From positions 11,005,108 through 11,069,107 of the forward strand of contig CM054114.1 in the NCBI GenBank assembly GCA_028673005.1: a stretch of 64,000 bases of DNA. Direction: 5' to 3'. Shown piece by piece: positions 1-11,000 of the stretch. Within the stretch, counting starts at the first letter, position 1, and the number at the start of each line of letters is the position of its first letter. The stretch is from Tanypteryx hageni. Taxonomy: Eukaryota; Arthropoda; Insecta; Odonata; Petaluridae. The notes below the pieces were generated by a model. It searched no databases. It was not told where the DNA came from and saw only the letters and a list, made by a program, of their open reading frames with translations. Made by a program: the position numbers and the translations under genes.

Positions 1-3000
1 TAATTTAATCCTGTCATTTAACATGTATAAAAAATTTTTGAGTGTAGTATCGAGATATCGAGGCCGTAATGAATATCATATCAAGTGGAATTTTGCAAAA
101 AAAATGTTCTTTGAATACATTTTCACCTTTAACTTTGAGCTAGAGATCGTTGATAATCCAAACGGGCACTATGAAGTCGGCAAAATATCTCTTCCTTAGA
201 TAAAACTGTAATTCGATGATTTAGTTGTTTGGATAAAAGAATCAATTTCACTGATGTTAGCAAAGAAAGAATAGACGACTAGCGTAAATTAATATATAGG
301 AGTATTTCTATAAAATTATAGGTGCATTATTAAAAATACTCGAGCGCTTGTGATCTGCTTCGCATCGTATAAAAATTTTTATTCGGTCACTTAAAATAAT
401 AAAAAAATTATTATTGTTCTTCATTTGTTTTTAAATTTTAAAATTGAGAAGTCATCATAATTTTAAAAAATAAATGTATTGTACTGTATACTATCATTAT
501 ATGTATATATATAATGATAGTACACAATAAAATAAATGATATTTGAAAATAAGTTACAATGAAATCACAAAGATTAATAAACAAAAGCTTAATTAAGGAA
601 ATAACAAAAGTAACATATTATGTCGGCGATTATTGACGGTTTATTGCACGTTCCCGATTTTGTGAATAATTTTTTCTCTGTTGTATAATTTTGTTTTGAT
701 TTTGAGAATGTTTTAAAATAGTCTGATCAGGATTTGCAGAATAATAATTTTGTTATAGTTGAAGAATAATTTGCTGGTTTTGTATTCTAGTTGCGAAGTA
801 TTTCCTATTTCTTTCACGATAAGCTTCCATGTGTTCTTTTGGTTTTTGGCGGTCATCGACCATTTTCTTGAGTATTTAGTAATAACAAAAAAATAATAAT
901 GATGAGAAATAATTAATCTTAATTTATAATAGTATTTTTTAGATTTATTTCAAGTGCCTACAAATATGATGAACTGAACTTGTTGGTTTTTTTTTAAACT
1001 TCTTCGTAATAAATTCACTTTGGCATTCCACACACTAAAAAGAAAAATCTTTTGAAATTTTAAAAAGTAAACACAACAATAATGATAGTATGTATAGTGT
1101 TGCCGTCATTTCACCCGAAAACGCCAAAATAAAAGTGAAAAATGGAAGTTTATTTACTAACACAATTGAATCTCGAAATTTTAGAATGGTATGGTCGGCA
1201 AGCTAACATATCATTGAAATGGAAATATTTTATCAAAACGTGATTTTAATGTTACATATGAGGTATTTCAAATTGAAAGCGAAAATAAACGAGAATAATA
1301 AGAAATTTGATTCATTTTTCCCTTAAAACAGTCCTGGGCCGAGTATCAAAGGCTATTTTTTCTAATTCTAAATTTCAAATTAAATCGATTTTTATGTTAT
1401 CTAATTAGAAAAAGAAACTGTCCCCTGGGGAATTTAATTTTCTATAACTTTATTTGAATCATTTTCCCATATAATGCAATGTTTAAGAGATATTTTAAAA
1501 ACAAATTTTTTAGCTGTCACTACCTATCGGCGATTATTATTAACAATTGACGCTTAATTACGTCTTAGTAACACTCCTTTTTATTTTCTTAATTGTTGGA
1601 GATTCCTGGCTATATCCAATAACAATAATCTGTTCTTTGTCAAGTCTTTAAATTTTTCTCACAGTAACTTAAAATATTCATTATCATTTAACCTATTTGG
1701 AATTTTTAGAAATATTACAGGTATGGTGAAAGTCACGTGGTGGCCACATCAGATTTTTTGGAATGGCAGACAGTGAAACGATAAAAGATTTTAGAAAAAC
1801 AACTCATCAATATCACATGTATTCTGCTTCAAATTAGAGGAGGCTGAAAAATGTGTATTTGTAGCAGATCTGCATAGTCACGCTTTCTTCAGTTGTAACC
1901 TATTGCTTTGTCTGATCAACACGTCGCAGTAAAAACAAATTGTGTAAGCACTAAAATATTTTGCTTGGTTAAATAGTCATTACAGATATTAATAGAATAA
2001 AAATGCGATTCTTAGACAATAACTCCTACAACAGGGCAATGGATCAAAGTAACTTGATGCAATAGTTTCTGCCAACCGGCTTTGCTGGAAAAAAACACTT
2101 TATTGGTTAAGTGATTTATTAAATCAAAAATGAAGTTTTTATGAATTAATAACAAGGGTTATTTAGACTTACTTATTAGAGAAAGCATGATGTTTCATCA
2201 AGCCGTCCTGGGTTTACATTTTCCAAGAAATAAAATGCTGAGTTGGACCAACCGGATTTATCAAGAAAGATAGTATTGGTCTATTTAAAATCGGTCAGTA
2301 ATTAAAAAACACATTAGCAGATCGTCTACAAACAAATAAAGAAAGGGTTCCTTTGGTCTCTTTGGAATTTTCCAAAATCATGGATTAAGAGTAGAATTTT
2401 AGAGTTGATTTTGAAAGAGATGCAGAGGCCTAAAACAGGAGGAGACATTGTTATTCGACGAGGATTGAAGTTGTCACTGAAAAAAATAGTGAAAGTGAAA
2501 AAAATATCCATTGAAGTAATTTTTTATTTTCTAGTAGGAAACTGTGAATGCAATGATTTAAAGGAAATTTCTAGTAATACATATAATCCTGCAATTTGTT
2601 GCAATTTGCTAGACTGGTAGCTGGCGTGTCTCAGCTGTACATTACAAAATGCATTTACAAAATAATCTACAGTAAACCTTTCCTATTTTTTCACTGACGC
2701 TCTTCAGGAAGGTTGTAGTGATTTACCATCGCTTGCATAATAGCATCATCATCAACCACGGAAAAATAATTAAATCGAGAATTGACTCTGTGTCTGTAAA
2801 TTATGACCATAATGGAAATATAACTGCCATCAAATTGCTCAAGTATATTTGGTAGCTTATTTATTTGCATCCTTAACTTATGGAAGCCAATCAAAATTCG
2901 AATCTTGCTGCATAATGTCCATATGTCTTGAATATAGATTATAGAGAAATGGATAAGTACCAAGGTAAACTCACTCAAAAGTGAGAAAATGAGTAACATT

Positions 3001-3530
3001 TTTTTGAATGTCGAATGAAATTTTTGTGCCCTTTATATTTCATCAAAGTAAGTAAAACCAATTTCTAAGGATTTAATGATTAAGTGATATGCTTATGAAA
3101 TACATTATAGATCCATCAGCAATTTAATTACTATACTACACATATTGCTCATGGATGTTTTTGCATTTAGCGCTGATAGTGATAAATTGTTCCTCAAAAC
3201 TCTCACAAAATAGTTCTTATATTTTGCATATCTTTTCATCTTAGAATTTGACATTTTCTATTCGAGACTTAATATTGATTCTGAATTCATTTTGAAATGA
3301 CTACTATGGTTTATATTATTGAGAGCAATAGAGTTTATTGATAAAGATGTTGTTTTTTTATTTAACAGACAGCACACGAAGCATCGGTGGGAAAGTACTA
3401 AGCGTTTTATCTACATTCGGAATTGACTGAAATGCGATGAAACTATTTTGTTGCTGTGTTAGGTAATAGGAAAAGAACTATTAATATTATTATTAAATAT
3501 TAATACCTAATATTGCTGACCCCTAAATTA
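1..3530. other. AT-rich DNA without a recognisable gene
   Basis: This stretch is AT-rich throughout, with stops in all frames. The longest open frames (for example 2405-2620 on the plus strand and 2691-2999 on the minus strand) are short, have low-complexity translations and match no family I know. A short palindrome at 489-522 is listed separately. I see no splice-bounded exon and no bounded transposon. Confidence 0.6.
489..522. repeat. 34-bp AT-rich palindrome
   Basis: TACTATCATTATAT at 489-502 is repeated inverted as ATATAATGATAGTA at 509-522, so either strand can fold into a 14-bp stem. It may be a trace of a MITE or chance in AT-rich DNA. The same half-site AATGATAGTA recurs at about 1081-1090. 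Confidence 0.5.
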
Positions 3531-3968
3531 ACCATCCACTCATACCCATCTGTCGCCTATCTCTTTCTTCTTCACTAATTTATTTATAATTAACTCATTA
3601 TGCACCGCTTCAGTGCGTTTAACAAGTAACGCATAAAAGTGACTATCAGAAGCACACATTCTCACGACCGCGGCAGGATCTGCGTTTGGAGAACAGACAC
3701 GCCTCACTCTCCACTTCTGCTGTGGGAATGATCTCCACGTTGCACCTATAAGTTCCCTAACGTCCTCTTCAAATCATTATTCAGGTCTTCTTACATCTTG
3801 GTTCCATTCCTCAATTATTTTCATTCGGCGTTCATCAACTCTTATGACAATATTGTAAGTTATACGGCTCTATCTTTTTTGACTCAGCTCCATTTGCATA
3901 TTCCCTGCATCTGATTCCCAGAATGCGTCTATTTGTAGTTAAAGTTCATTTCCATCTCTCTCTCTCTC

Positions 3969-4069
3969 TTATTTAAATCCATTGGCTGTATTCATAAATA
4001 ATTTCCTTTCTTTATTTTCAGCACTGCGTTGTTCCCTCCGAATTGCTTTCTTCACTTCTTTATTTATCC
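3969..4069 (-). pseudogene. probable LINE ORF2 fragment (linker region)
   Basis: Read on the minus strand, about 33 codons give a lysine/arginine-rich stretch beginning INKEVKKAIRREQRSAENK and ending at a stop. This resembles the basic linker between the endonuclease and reverse-transcriptase domains of RTE-type LINEs. About 190 bases further on in the minus-strand reading direction (plus strand about 3780-3850) another short open piece reads VDERRMKIIEEWNQDVRR. No catalytic motif survives, so the call rests on composition and similarity to the linker in the intact LINE at 47.8-50.9 kb. Confidence 0.3.
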
Positions 4070-4115
4070 TTCCAATTCGCCAATTATATTCTCGCCATTT
4101 AGAATTCGTTGCCAT

Positions 4116-4736
4116 AGCTGTAAACTTTTAGTTTTTCCTTCGATTAAGCTCAATCAACTAAGTTGGCTTAGAGATAACAAATCATTGGCCATATCTTAGT
4201 TTTCTTGAGATTTGACGCATTTTGGTGTCAGCATCTTACTCTTAGATAGGAGGCCAAAGGTCTGCAGAGATTGTGAAAATTTAAACATGATATAAGCGAA
4301 GGTTATATCATGTTATATATATCACCGTTATATTGCTATTATTTTTACCTTGATTGAGAGCATCTCTGGGTAGTTTTAGGTCGTTGTATCACGTCGAAAT
4401 TTCTTTCACTGCTTCTGTCCCTGCTCCGACTGATACAACCGTGCAATTCATGAAGTTTCATGTTATCTTAAAACATTCAACGTTGCTGCCTTTCACATTT
4501 AATGACTTCAGCGCGATTATTATATCATACTTATAAAAGAATCCTGGGGTCTCGTCGTCATCCACGTTTGCAATGCACAGTAGTACTTAGTTTTAGTCGG
4601 TATCCTCCGTGAATTCTCTGACTAATTGGATGCGGTACATTTTGTAGTATCCTCTTCTGAACTCACCTTGACCTCTAAAAGTGAATCTATTGAAGGATGC
4701 TGTGGGACGTAACGAAATAAACCTCAAAGATTTTGT
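4116..4736. other. unassigned sequence between repeats
   Basis: Mixed-composition DNA. The plus-strand open frame 4354-4536 has no recognisable domain. The minus strand has short open pieces that might be decayed LINE endonuclease sequence, but no catalytic motif is visible. Confidence 0.4.
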
Positions 4737-4784
4737 CAGTCATCACCATAGACGGGTAAAAGTGAAGACTAAGGCGAAATTGAT

Positions 4785-4999
4785 GTTAAATGAGAAATCT
4801 AACTCCTTAACCGTAGAGTTAAAAAAATGTGCAATTGAGTGAATGAGTGCGTGAGTGCCCTCAGGTCCCTGGCGTGGAGTAACACACCCTAAACCTGTAA
4901 GTCTGTATTTTTCGTTTTCTTTGATTCTTCGCCTACTTTATTTTCCCCCTTTTCTAATTTTTTGCCTTTACGGTTAAGGAGTTAGATTTCTCATTTAAC
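4785..4999. mobile_element. MITE with 31-bp perfect terminal inverted repeats
   Basis: The 31 bases at 4785-4815 (starting GTTAAATGAGAAATC) are repeated exactly, inverted, at 4969-4999. About 150 bp of non-coding sequence lies between the arms. A 13-bp sequence, CAGTCATCACCAT, occurs at 4737-4749 and again at 4999-5011. It looks like a target duplication, but the left copy is separated from the inverted repeat by 35 bp and the right copy overlaps the arm by one base. No transposase is encoded, so the superfamily is undetermined. Confidence 0.7.
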
Positions 5000-5011
5000 A
5001 GTCATCACCAT

Positions 5012-5724
5012 GCGTTATACCAATCATCATCACCCTTTTCTTCTTTCTTGAAATTGTACCGTTTGCAACATTCCAAGCTTCCGGTGAGCTTCTACTCCAT
5101 TGATATAGCTTTTCGAGTAGGTATATTTTCCCATCTTAGGGACACTTAGCGGGCATTATTTGCAACATCATCCTTTACTGACACCTTCCAATTTTTTATT
5201 TTATTAATCATGAAAATGTCTTCGGTATTTCAATTTGACTTTCATTAACTTCTGGTTCATGTAAAGGTTCTTGTTCTTCCCTTTCATGCAACTGTGTTAA
5301 ATCTTAATCTCTTCATGGCAAGATGGCTGTACTTCATTATGCCAATTTCTTATAGTATGCCTCTCCGTTGTATTCGGATCTTTGATTTGCTTCATCTCAT
5401 CTTCAATGCCTTTTTAACTGTTTCACAAAGGACCTACTTTACAATTTTGGTGATTCGTTTTCTTGTTGCTTTGAAGAACGGGAATTATTAATTTGCCAAT
5501 TTGTTTTTCCCCATGAAACAATTATTTGTTTTTAATTCAGCGGTATCCTGTTCGTTTAATTTTATAATTCTTTTGAGTAATCCAGGACAAATCTGGTTCA
5601 AATATAGGAATATTATCCAAAAGATAGATGCAAAGATTCTTGGCCAGTGTACGATAAGGATACATACTTTTGCCGGTTCTGTTTAATATATATAATTAGT
5701 ATATAATTCGAGAATCTTAGAACT
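5012..5724. other. AT-rich DNA without a recognisable gene
   Basis: Short open frames at 5294-5491 and 5501-5686 on the plus strand are hydrophobic by composition and show no family signature. Part of this may be upstream sequence of the LINE remnant that becomes readable at 5725. Confidence 0.4.
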
Positions 5725-6575
5725 TTGACTGGAATGGCGGAATTTCAGTTAGCGGTAAAAGAGTCAGCAACCTTAGATATGCGAATGGCACTAATAAGTG
5801 CAGCCACTCAAGATGAACTGGAAACCGTAATGAACAGACAAAGCGAAGAAATTAAATTACATGGATCAGAAATAAATCAATCAAAAACCAAAGCAATGTT
5901 CTTAAACCGTGCAAACAACAATCATCATCATGAGCTAAGCACGGCTGGCTACGAAGTGGTCGACAGGTTCGAATATCTGAGATCCATTGCGACCAACATG
6001 GGCGAATACGAACCTGAAATCAGGAAACGCATTGCAATAGCTTGGAAGGCAATGCTTAATAGGATATGAGGAAATCGAGTGATAAAAAAGCTACGAACTA
6101 AAGCTAGTATACACCTTGATTTTTCCGATAGCCACCATTGCAGCCAAAACATGGACCAATAAACAAGCACACCGACGCAGAATCAAAGCGCTTGAAATGT
6201 AGCACTATAGACAAATGATACGCATACCGTGGACTGCACATCGCACCAATGACTCGATACTGAACGAATTAGATGTCCGCACGAGACTGACAACGAGAAT
6301 TTGTCAACGGTTTCTAAGATTTTTTGGGCATGTTGTCAGAAGGACGGATCGAATGGAAAGGTTAATGGTTGAAGGGAAAGTGGTCGGCAACAGCCCACGA
6401 GGACGAGCACCAACACAGTAAGTGGACCAAATTAAAAAAATCTAACAGGCCAAGGACTACCTGATACAAAACTATTCCTGGATCGAGGAAACTGAATTTA
6501 AACAGTGGGTTCCATGACATGATGCCACCACACTCTTTCGTCGAGTTTAAGCCTGAGGAGAGATGCAAGGACACA
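5725..6575 (+). pseudogene. degraded LINE reverse-transcriptase C-terminal fragment
   Basis: The first readable segment (5725-6069) contains NQSKTKAMFLNRA and VVDRFEYLRSIATN, matching the region after the RT palm domain of APE-type LINEs (compare KTKLMVIG and CYLGSTITED in the intact element at 47.8-50.9 kb). After frame breaks, 6215-6421 gives IPWTAHRTNDSILNEL, RFLRFFGHVVRR and GRAPTQ, the usual C-terminal run of such elements. A stop follows at 6419-6421, then a further short decayed tail. The catalytic FADD box and everything upstream are missing. It belongs to a different subfamily from the copies at 8.6, 40.7 and 59.5 kb. It is non-functional. Confidence 0.75.
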
Positions 6576-7120
6576 TTTCAATGCGATGCGATTTACAATC
6601 AGGCTTATTATAATCCATAAAAAATACATATAAACCATACATAGAACGTAAAAAAATATTGCCTACTTAGAAACTCGGATACATTGTTAGAAAATACCAG
6701 AAAAATGAAGTCGCCATAATGCAATTTTTAGTCATCGATGACGTCGGGCGCCTCGGTTTTTATATCCTTGCTGTTCATGATAAAAACATATTGCGGTCTT
6801 TGTTTTAATCTCAACTGTTTTCTTTGGGATAATTTCACTGTAACATGGCAATTTATTAACAATTTGTGACGCATTTAGAGAGTTACTTAAAATTAGTTGG
6901 TGACTGTCTGTTTTGGATTACATTCCCCATGTCTGTGTATATAGTTATGAATGTGAATATTATTTTCCACATTTCTATTTTCTTGCTTATTTTAAAAACG
7001 TTCCAAAACATCTTGTTGCCATTTTATATATATAATATGAACGACAGAGTTCTTTTTCCAAAAGTGTACTTCTCAATTCAAGAACTTAATTATTTTAAAT
7101 TGAAAGTATGTATAAGCACT
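6576..7120. other. AT-rich DNA without a recognisable gene
   Basis: No domain-bearing frame or bounded repeat was seen. The open frame 6866-7132 is isoleucine/leucine-rich and looks like chance in AT-rich DNA. Confidence 0.5.
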
Positions 7121-7287
7121 TATCTTAAGTAACTCCAATAGCCATGACAACGTTGTGAAAAACGAGATGTGCATTTCGGCACCCGTATTTAATGGTGATT
7201 CACTAAAAGTAGATTCGGTAAAATAACCAACCTAACCACTGAATTGTAGCCTAAACTTGTTATAGTTATTGGAGATACATAAGATTA
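7121..7287. mobile_element. MITE with TIRs related to the hairpin at 52.65 kb
   Basis: The left arm (7121-7154) contains AACTCCAATAGCCATGACAA. The right arm (about 7252-7287), read in reverse complement, contains ATCTCCAATAACTATAACAA. The two arms align over about 33 bp with a few mismatches, leaving roughly 100 bp of non-coding centre. The same arm motif (ATCTCC[TA]ATTGCCATAACAA) recurs in the hairpin at 52647-52740, which makes this a dispersed family. No transposase is present. Confidence 0.6.
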
Positions 7288-8571
7288 TTTCCTAATTTTT
7301 TTACACTTAATTGTTTGTTCTTGATTTGTGTCCAGTCTTGAGACGAGCTTGATAATTCTCTAATCGATTCTTCTCAATAGTCATAGTGTTACATAATCCA
7401 TATCTTTCATTTTTATTTCTATGGAAAAAGTGACGTTTGTTTGGAAATGCAATCGTCGAACTGTAAAAATCACAATAAATAGTAAACAAAATATCGTAAG
7501 ATGAAATTATAATATTGGAAAAAGGACCTTGGAAGAGACAGGGTAAATGTCAATTTGAATTAAATATTCTTGGGTGAGGCATTCTTCAAGAATTGGACCG
7601 AAAATCTTGGTAATAATATTTGCATGAACTAGTTACATCGTTAAAATCATTTCTTGATTTGTATATACATCAAAAGCACTAACGTTCTATTTATGCTGTA
7701 GGATATGTTAGGAATACTTATACAGATAACTCTTATCATGCAAACCGTAACAAAAGCTCTTCACTGATAACTAACTAGGTTCTTAGCACTCAGACAGAAT
7801 CCGTTCACAAAATTATCAACAGAGCGAAATGACTTTAGCCATACCCGAGGTATCCTCCGTTATTTGTTGACCTTTGGTGACGAAAGATATAATAGTGCTC
7901 TGATTCACCCGAAGTGTACACGAAAAATCTTTTACCGGTTAGTGCCCCTGAGATGGTTGCAAAATATTCCTAAAACTAAGCACATGAAGAATAAAGCATT
8001 GGTTAATTACCATAATAAGAATAAAATTAATTAGAAAGCTAGTAACAGAGTAATATACGATTTTGTGACACCAACATAATTGAAACGTGCTCATTTTAGC
8101 CAGTTCTTACCTGCAGAAAAACTCTCTTTCTTGACAAACACACAGCTTGACAGTAATTATTTGCACTTTTCCAGACAGGTAAACTTCCCTACTTTGCCAC
8201 CAGAATAAAATTATTCTGATATCTATTGAAGAATAATAGAAAAACGGCCCGAATAATCTGACAGCCCAATTCACTCAAGCTTACCCTAATTCCTCTAATG
8301 CTAATCTACGACTCTGTAGCATGTGTAGAATTAGTGTTAATCTCGTGCATCTAATTTAAATTTTGGTTTAGTATGACACTGCACAAATCGATTTTTTCTA
8401 TATTCTCTTCGTTGCCTTTTATAAATGTCAGTCATTAAATGATTAATTGTGAAGTGTCTTGACACCTATACAGATAAAATTTATTATATTATATATCATG
8501 TATCTGAATATCTTCCGAGGGTTTACCAAATTTCCACGAAACTATAATTGACAAGGTGCCATTGCTATATA
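7288..8571. other. AT-rich DNA without a recognisable gene
   Basis: No coding or repeat structure that I can bound. The minus-strand open frame at 7307-7489 has no known motif. Confidence 0.5.
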
Positions 8572-9170
8572 ATCATCATCATGGGTAGTCTGTCTGTAGA
8601 TGGGTCCGTGATTAGTACTGGTACAATATGGTTCTCCACATATTCCTGCTTTCCTTTTCTCTTTCAAGTTGTCCTCAGCTGAAACCTTCTACTTTCTCTA
8701 CTCTTCTAGTTTTTCTTCTAATATGTCTTTAATCATCCTATCTCTCTTCAGGTAATGTCCGATCCAGTTCGCCTTCCTCATTCTTATAGCCTGTATAATA
8801 ATTTGCTTATCTACTCTTCTTCTAAGTACTTCCTCGTTTTTCACACTATCTGTCCATTTTATCTTCATCATTCTTCTCCATGTCCACATTTCGAAGCTTT
8901 TGAAGTATTTTATATCATTCTTCCTTAGCGCCCATGTTTCTGCCCCATTCAGAGGACGACTCCATACATTGAATTTTATCAACTTCTTGCGAACATACTC
9001 TTCTACACTTCTCGTTAGTTGAAGATTTTCTTCCAAAAGCGGATTATGATTTTGCTATTCTATTTCTCATTTCATCGGTATAGTTTTCATCTCTCGTTAT
9101 GATGTTTTTAAGGTATTTATATTCTGAGAATTCTTTAATGCAGGTGTTTTCAAAAGGGGAAACGTCAAGA
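8572..9170 (-). pseudogene. RTE-type LINE 3' fragment
   Basis: The minus-strand frame 8698-9036 reads LKFNVWSRPL-type sequence followed by GAETWALRKNDIKYF, FEMWTWRRMMKIKWTDS and RKANWIGHYLKRDRMIKDIL. It parallels the in-frame copy at 40.68-41.33 kb residue for residue over most of its length. Upstream (9040-9170) the homology continues out of frame through a decayed SEYKYL segment. Downstream it runs through a conserved non-coding 3' end (ACGGACCCATCTACAGACAG) to a short ATGATGATGATT tail at about 8572-8583, the trinucleotide tail expected of RTE elements. With 10217-11000 it may be one LINE copy split by deletion and later insertions. Confidence 0.8.
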
Positions 9171-9402
9171 GTTATGAAGGGATGCGAAAAAGGTGTTCGT
9201 GATTATAATTTTCATTCTTCCTTTATGGTTCATAAATTATTGGGAATCAAAAGTTAAGACGTCGCAACTAACAATAACGTTCACAAAAATACGTGAATTT
9301 TAACTTTGCGAACGTGAGTTATGTAAACGCAAGTGTAATTCATGTAATTGCCACTTTAAAATGTACTAAGGAGTATATGACAACTAAATAAACGCGCTAA
9401 GG

Positions 9403-9689
9403 CAGTGTTGCCTAATCTTTTTCCATAGCGGGCCGCATTGAAAGTTGTCAGTTTTTCGGCGGGCAGGACTATAGTTTAAATCAAAAGTTACCTATATATT
9501 CCGAGGTGCCATATAAGTAAAAAGAACTTTTAAATAAAGTTTATATGGTTAACAGTTCAGTATTAAAAGTTTTACTGCCAACATTTTTATGAAAATGTAT
9601 GAATCTGTGTGTTAAACTTTTCGGATTGCCTTTACATCATGCATTCGCGGGCCACATCCGGACCGGGAGCCGTGGTTTGAGCACCATTG
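9403..9689. mobile_element. hAT-type MITE
   Basis: The element opens with CAGTGTTGCCTAATC and a CGGGCCGC block. It closes with CGCGGGCCAC followed by TTTGAGCACCATTG, whose reverse complement starts CAATGGTGCTCAAA. Such ends are typical of short non-autonomous hAT elements. The flanking 8-mers CGCTAAGG (9395-9402) and CTATAAGA (9690-9697) agree at 5 of 8 bases, consistent with an old, mutated target duplication. There is no coding capacity. Confidence 0.65.
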
Positions 9690-9927
9690 CTATAAGAGAT
9701 ACGTCAGCTAAAAAAGGTTGAGGAGCCCTGTTCTAATGGCTTCCCACTAATACTAATTTGGGAATACTAATGTTCAATTTTCCTTCTTTTCCCGACATTC
9801 GCATGGCCTTGGAGTTGTCTGTATTTTATATATTTTCTACCTGTTATTTCCAATCTTATATATATTTCTCTGACTCCGTCTGCAACAACTTCCACCAAGC
9901 GCCACCAGACCACGCCACTGACTGACA

Positions 9928-10216
9928 ATATTGCTATTTTAACAAACGTTCCGAGTAGGTAGAAGATTTAAATTTGGTAGGAATATTTGTCTTTTATAGT
10001 AAAACAAAATCCCAAAAAAGACCCGGGTTCGACTCCAGTAGATAATTTATATTTCCTATGAGATAACACGCAATAATCGATTTTTCGACATGATTTTACT
10101 CTTTTTCAAATTAAAATTAGAAGAAACTGATCTACGAACTTTGGACCTGAATCGTTTTAAAGAAAAATAAATAATGTTTCTTATTCTTATCGTTAAATTT
10201 CACCTACGATTCGAAA
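9928..10216. repeat. SINE-like repeat, copy 1
   Basis: This roughly 290-bp unit aligns with 35184-35495. Shared landmarks in order are CCGAGTAGGTAGAAG, CGGGTTCGACTCCAGTAGAT, ATCGATTTTTCGAC, CAAATTAAAATTAGAA, ATAAAGAAAAATAAATAA-type A-rich sequence, and a terminal GATTCGAAA. The GGTTCGACTCC core matches the RNA polymerase III box B. A weak box-A-like sequence lies about 70 bp upstream, so a tRNA-derived SINE is possible. The right boundary abuts LINE sequence at about 10217. Confidence 0.65.
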
Positions 10217-11000
10217 CCTGATACGATTCTCACTACACCGATAGTATCTCTGATTCCTCGTCCTTTTCTGAACCCGAATTGATCATCCACTAGCATTTCT
10301 GCAGCATTTCATAAAGAATCCTCGGTATGATCTTCGAAGCGTGTGACAATTGGCTTATTTTTCTGTAGCTTTTACACAGTATTCTCATTGGCTTCTTCTT
10401 TAGAGGGATTATTGTTACTTTTATAAAATCCTGAGACCACTCTCTTGAGTAGTAAATCTTATTAATCAATTTTTTAATGACTTTTAGTTCTTCCAATTTC
10501 AATTTTATTCAACGTCGTAATCTTCTTCCAGATCTATTTTTGCCGATTCTGTGTTTTTTTCATAGTTTCTTGACGTACTCTTTCCATACTTGTGCTACGT
10601 CCTTTACTTTTGTGACTAACTCTCCTTTTGAATTCATAATTCCTTGACCACGGATTCCATTAGGCATCCTATCTTATAATTTCAGCGCCCTAGAGTGCAT
10701 TAGTATATTCTACCTCCCTGATTCCTCCATCTGTTGAAATTCCTCAAATTTTTCCTTTATCCAGTTTTCTCTAGTTTTATCCGCCACCCTTTTCAATGCG
10801 TTGTTTATAAGTCTATAGTTGGCTCTACCTTCTTTTCTGTTTGTCTTTTTCCGCTTTCGTCTCACATCCATCTTCTCGATCATCCCCTTTGTGATGCCCA
10901 GTTTTCTGGTTTTATTTTCTTTTAAACCTGTCTCTTTATTCATAGTATCTTTTATACTAGCTTTAATTTCTTCTCGTTCTCTATCCATGGTTTTGGGTTT
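10217..11000 (-). pseudogene. RTE-type LINE fragment (linker and N-terminal RT)
   Basis: On the minus strand, 10710-10988 encodes a basic linker-like stretch (ENWIKEKFEEFQQMEE). Segments further along read EWSQDFIKVTIIPLKKKP, SYRKISQLSHASKIIPRIL and finally QFGFRKGRGIRDTIG-like residues at about 10230-10280. These correspond to the LPKKGN, NYRTISLLSHASKVL and DQFGFRSGRGTREAI segments of the intact LINE at 47.8-50.9 kb. The endonuclease domain and the FADD catalytic box are absent. The copy is broken by stops and frameshifts. Confidence 0.75.

Noticed and set aside
10025..10036. possible tRNA gene at GGTTCGACTCC
   Set aside because: The box-B motif is not within a cloverleaf-forming 70-90 nt sequence, and the same motif sits in a dispersed 290-bp repeat, so it is SINE-like rather than a tRNA gene.
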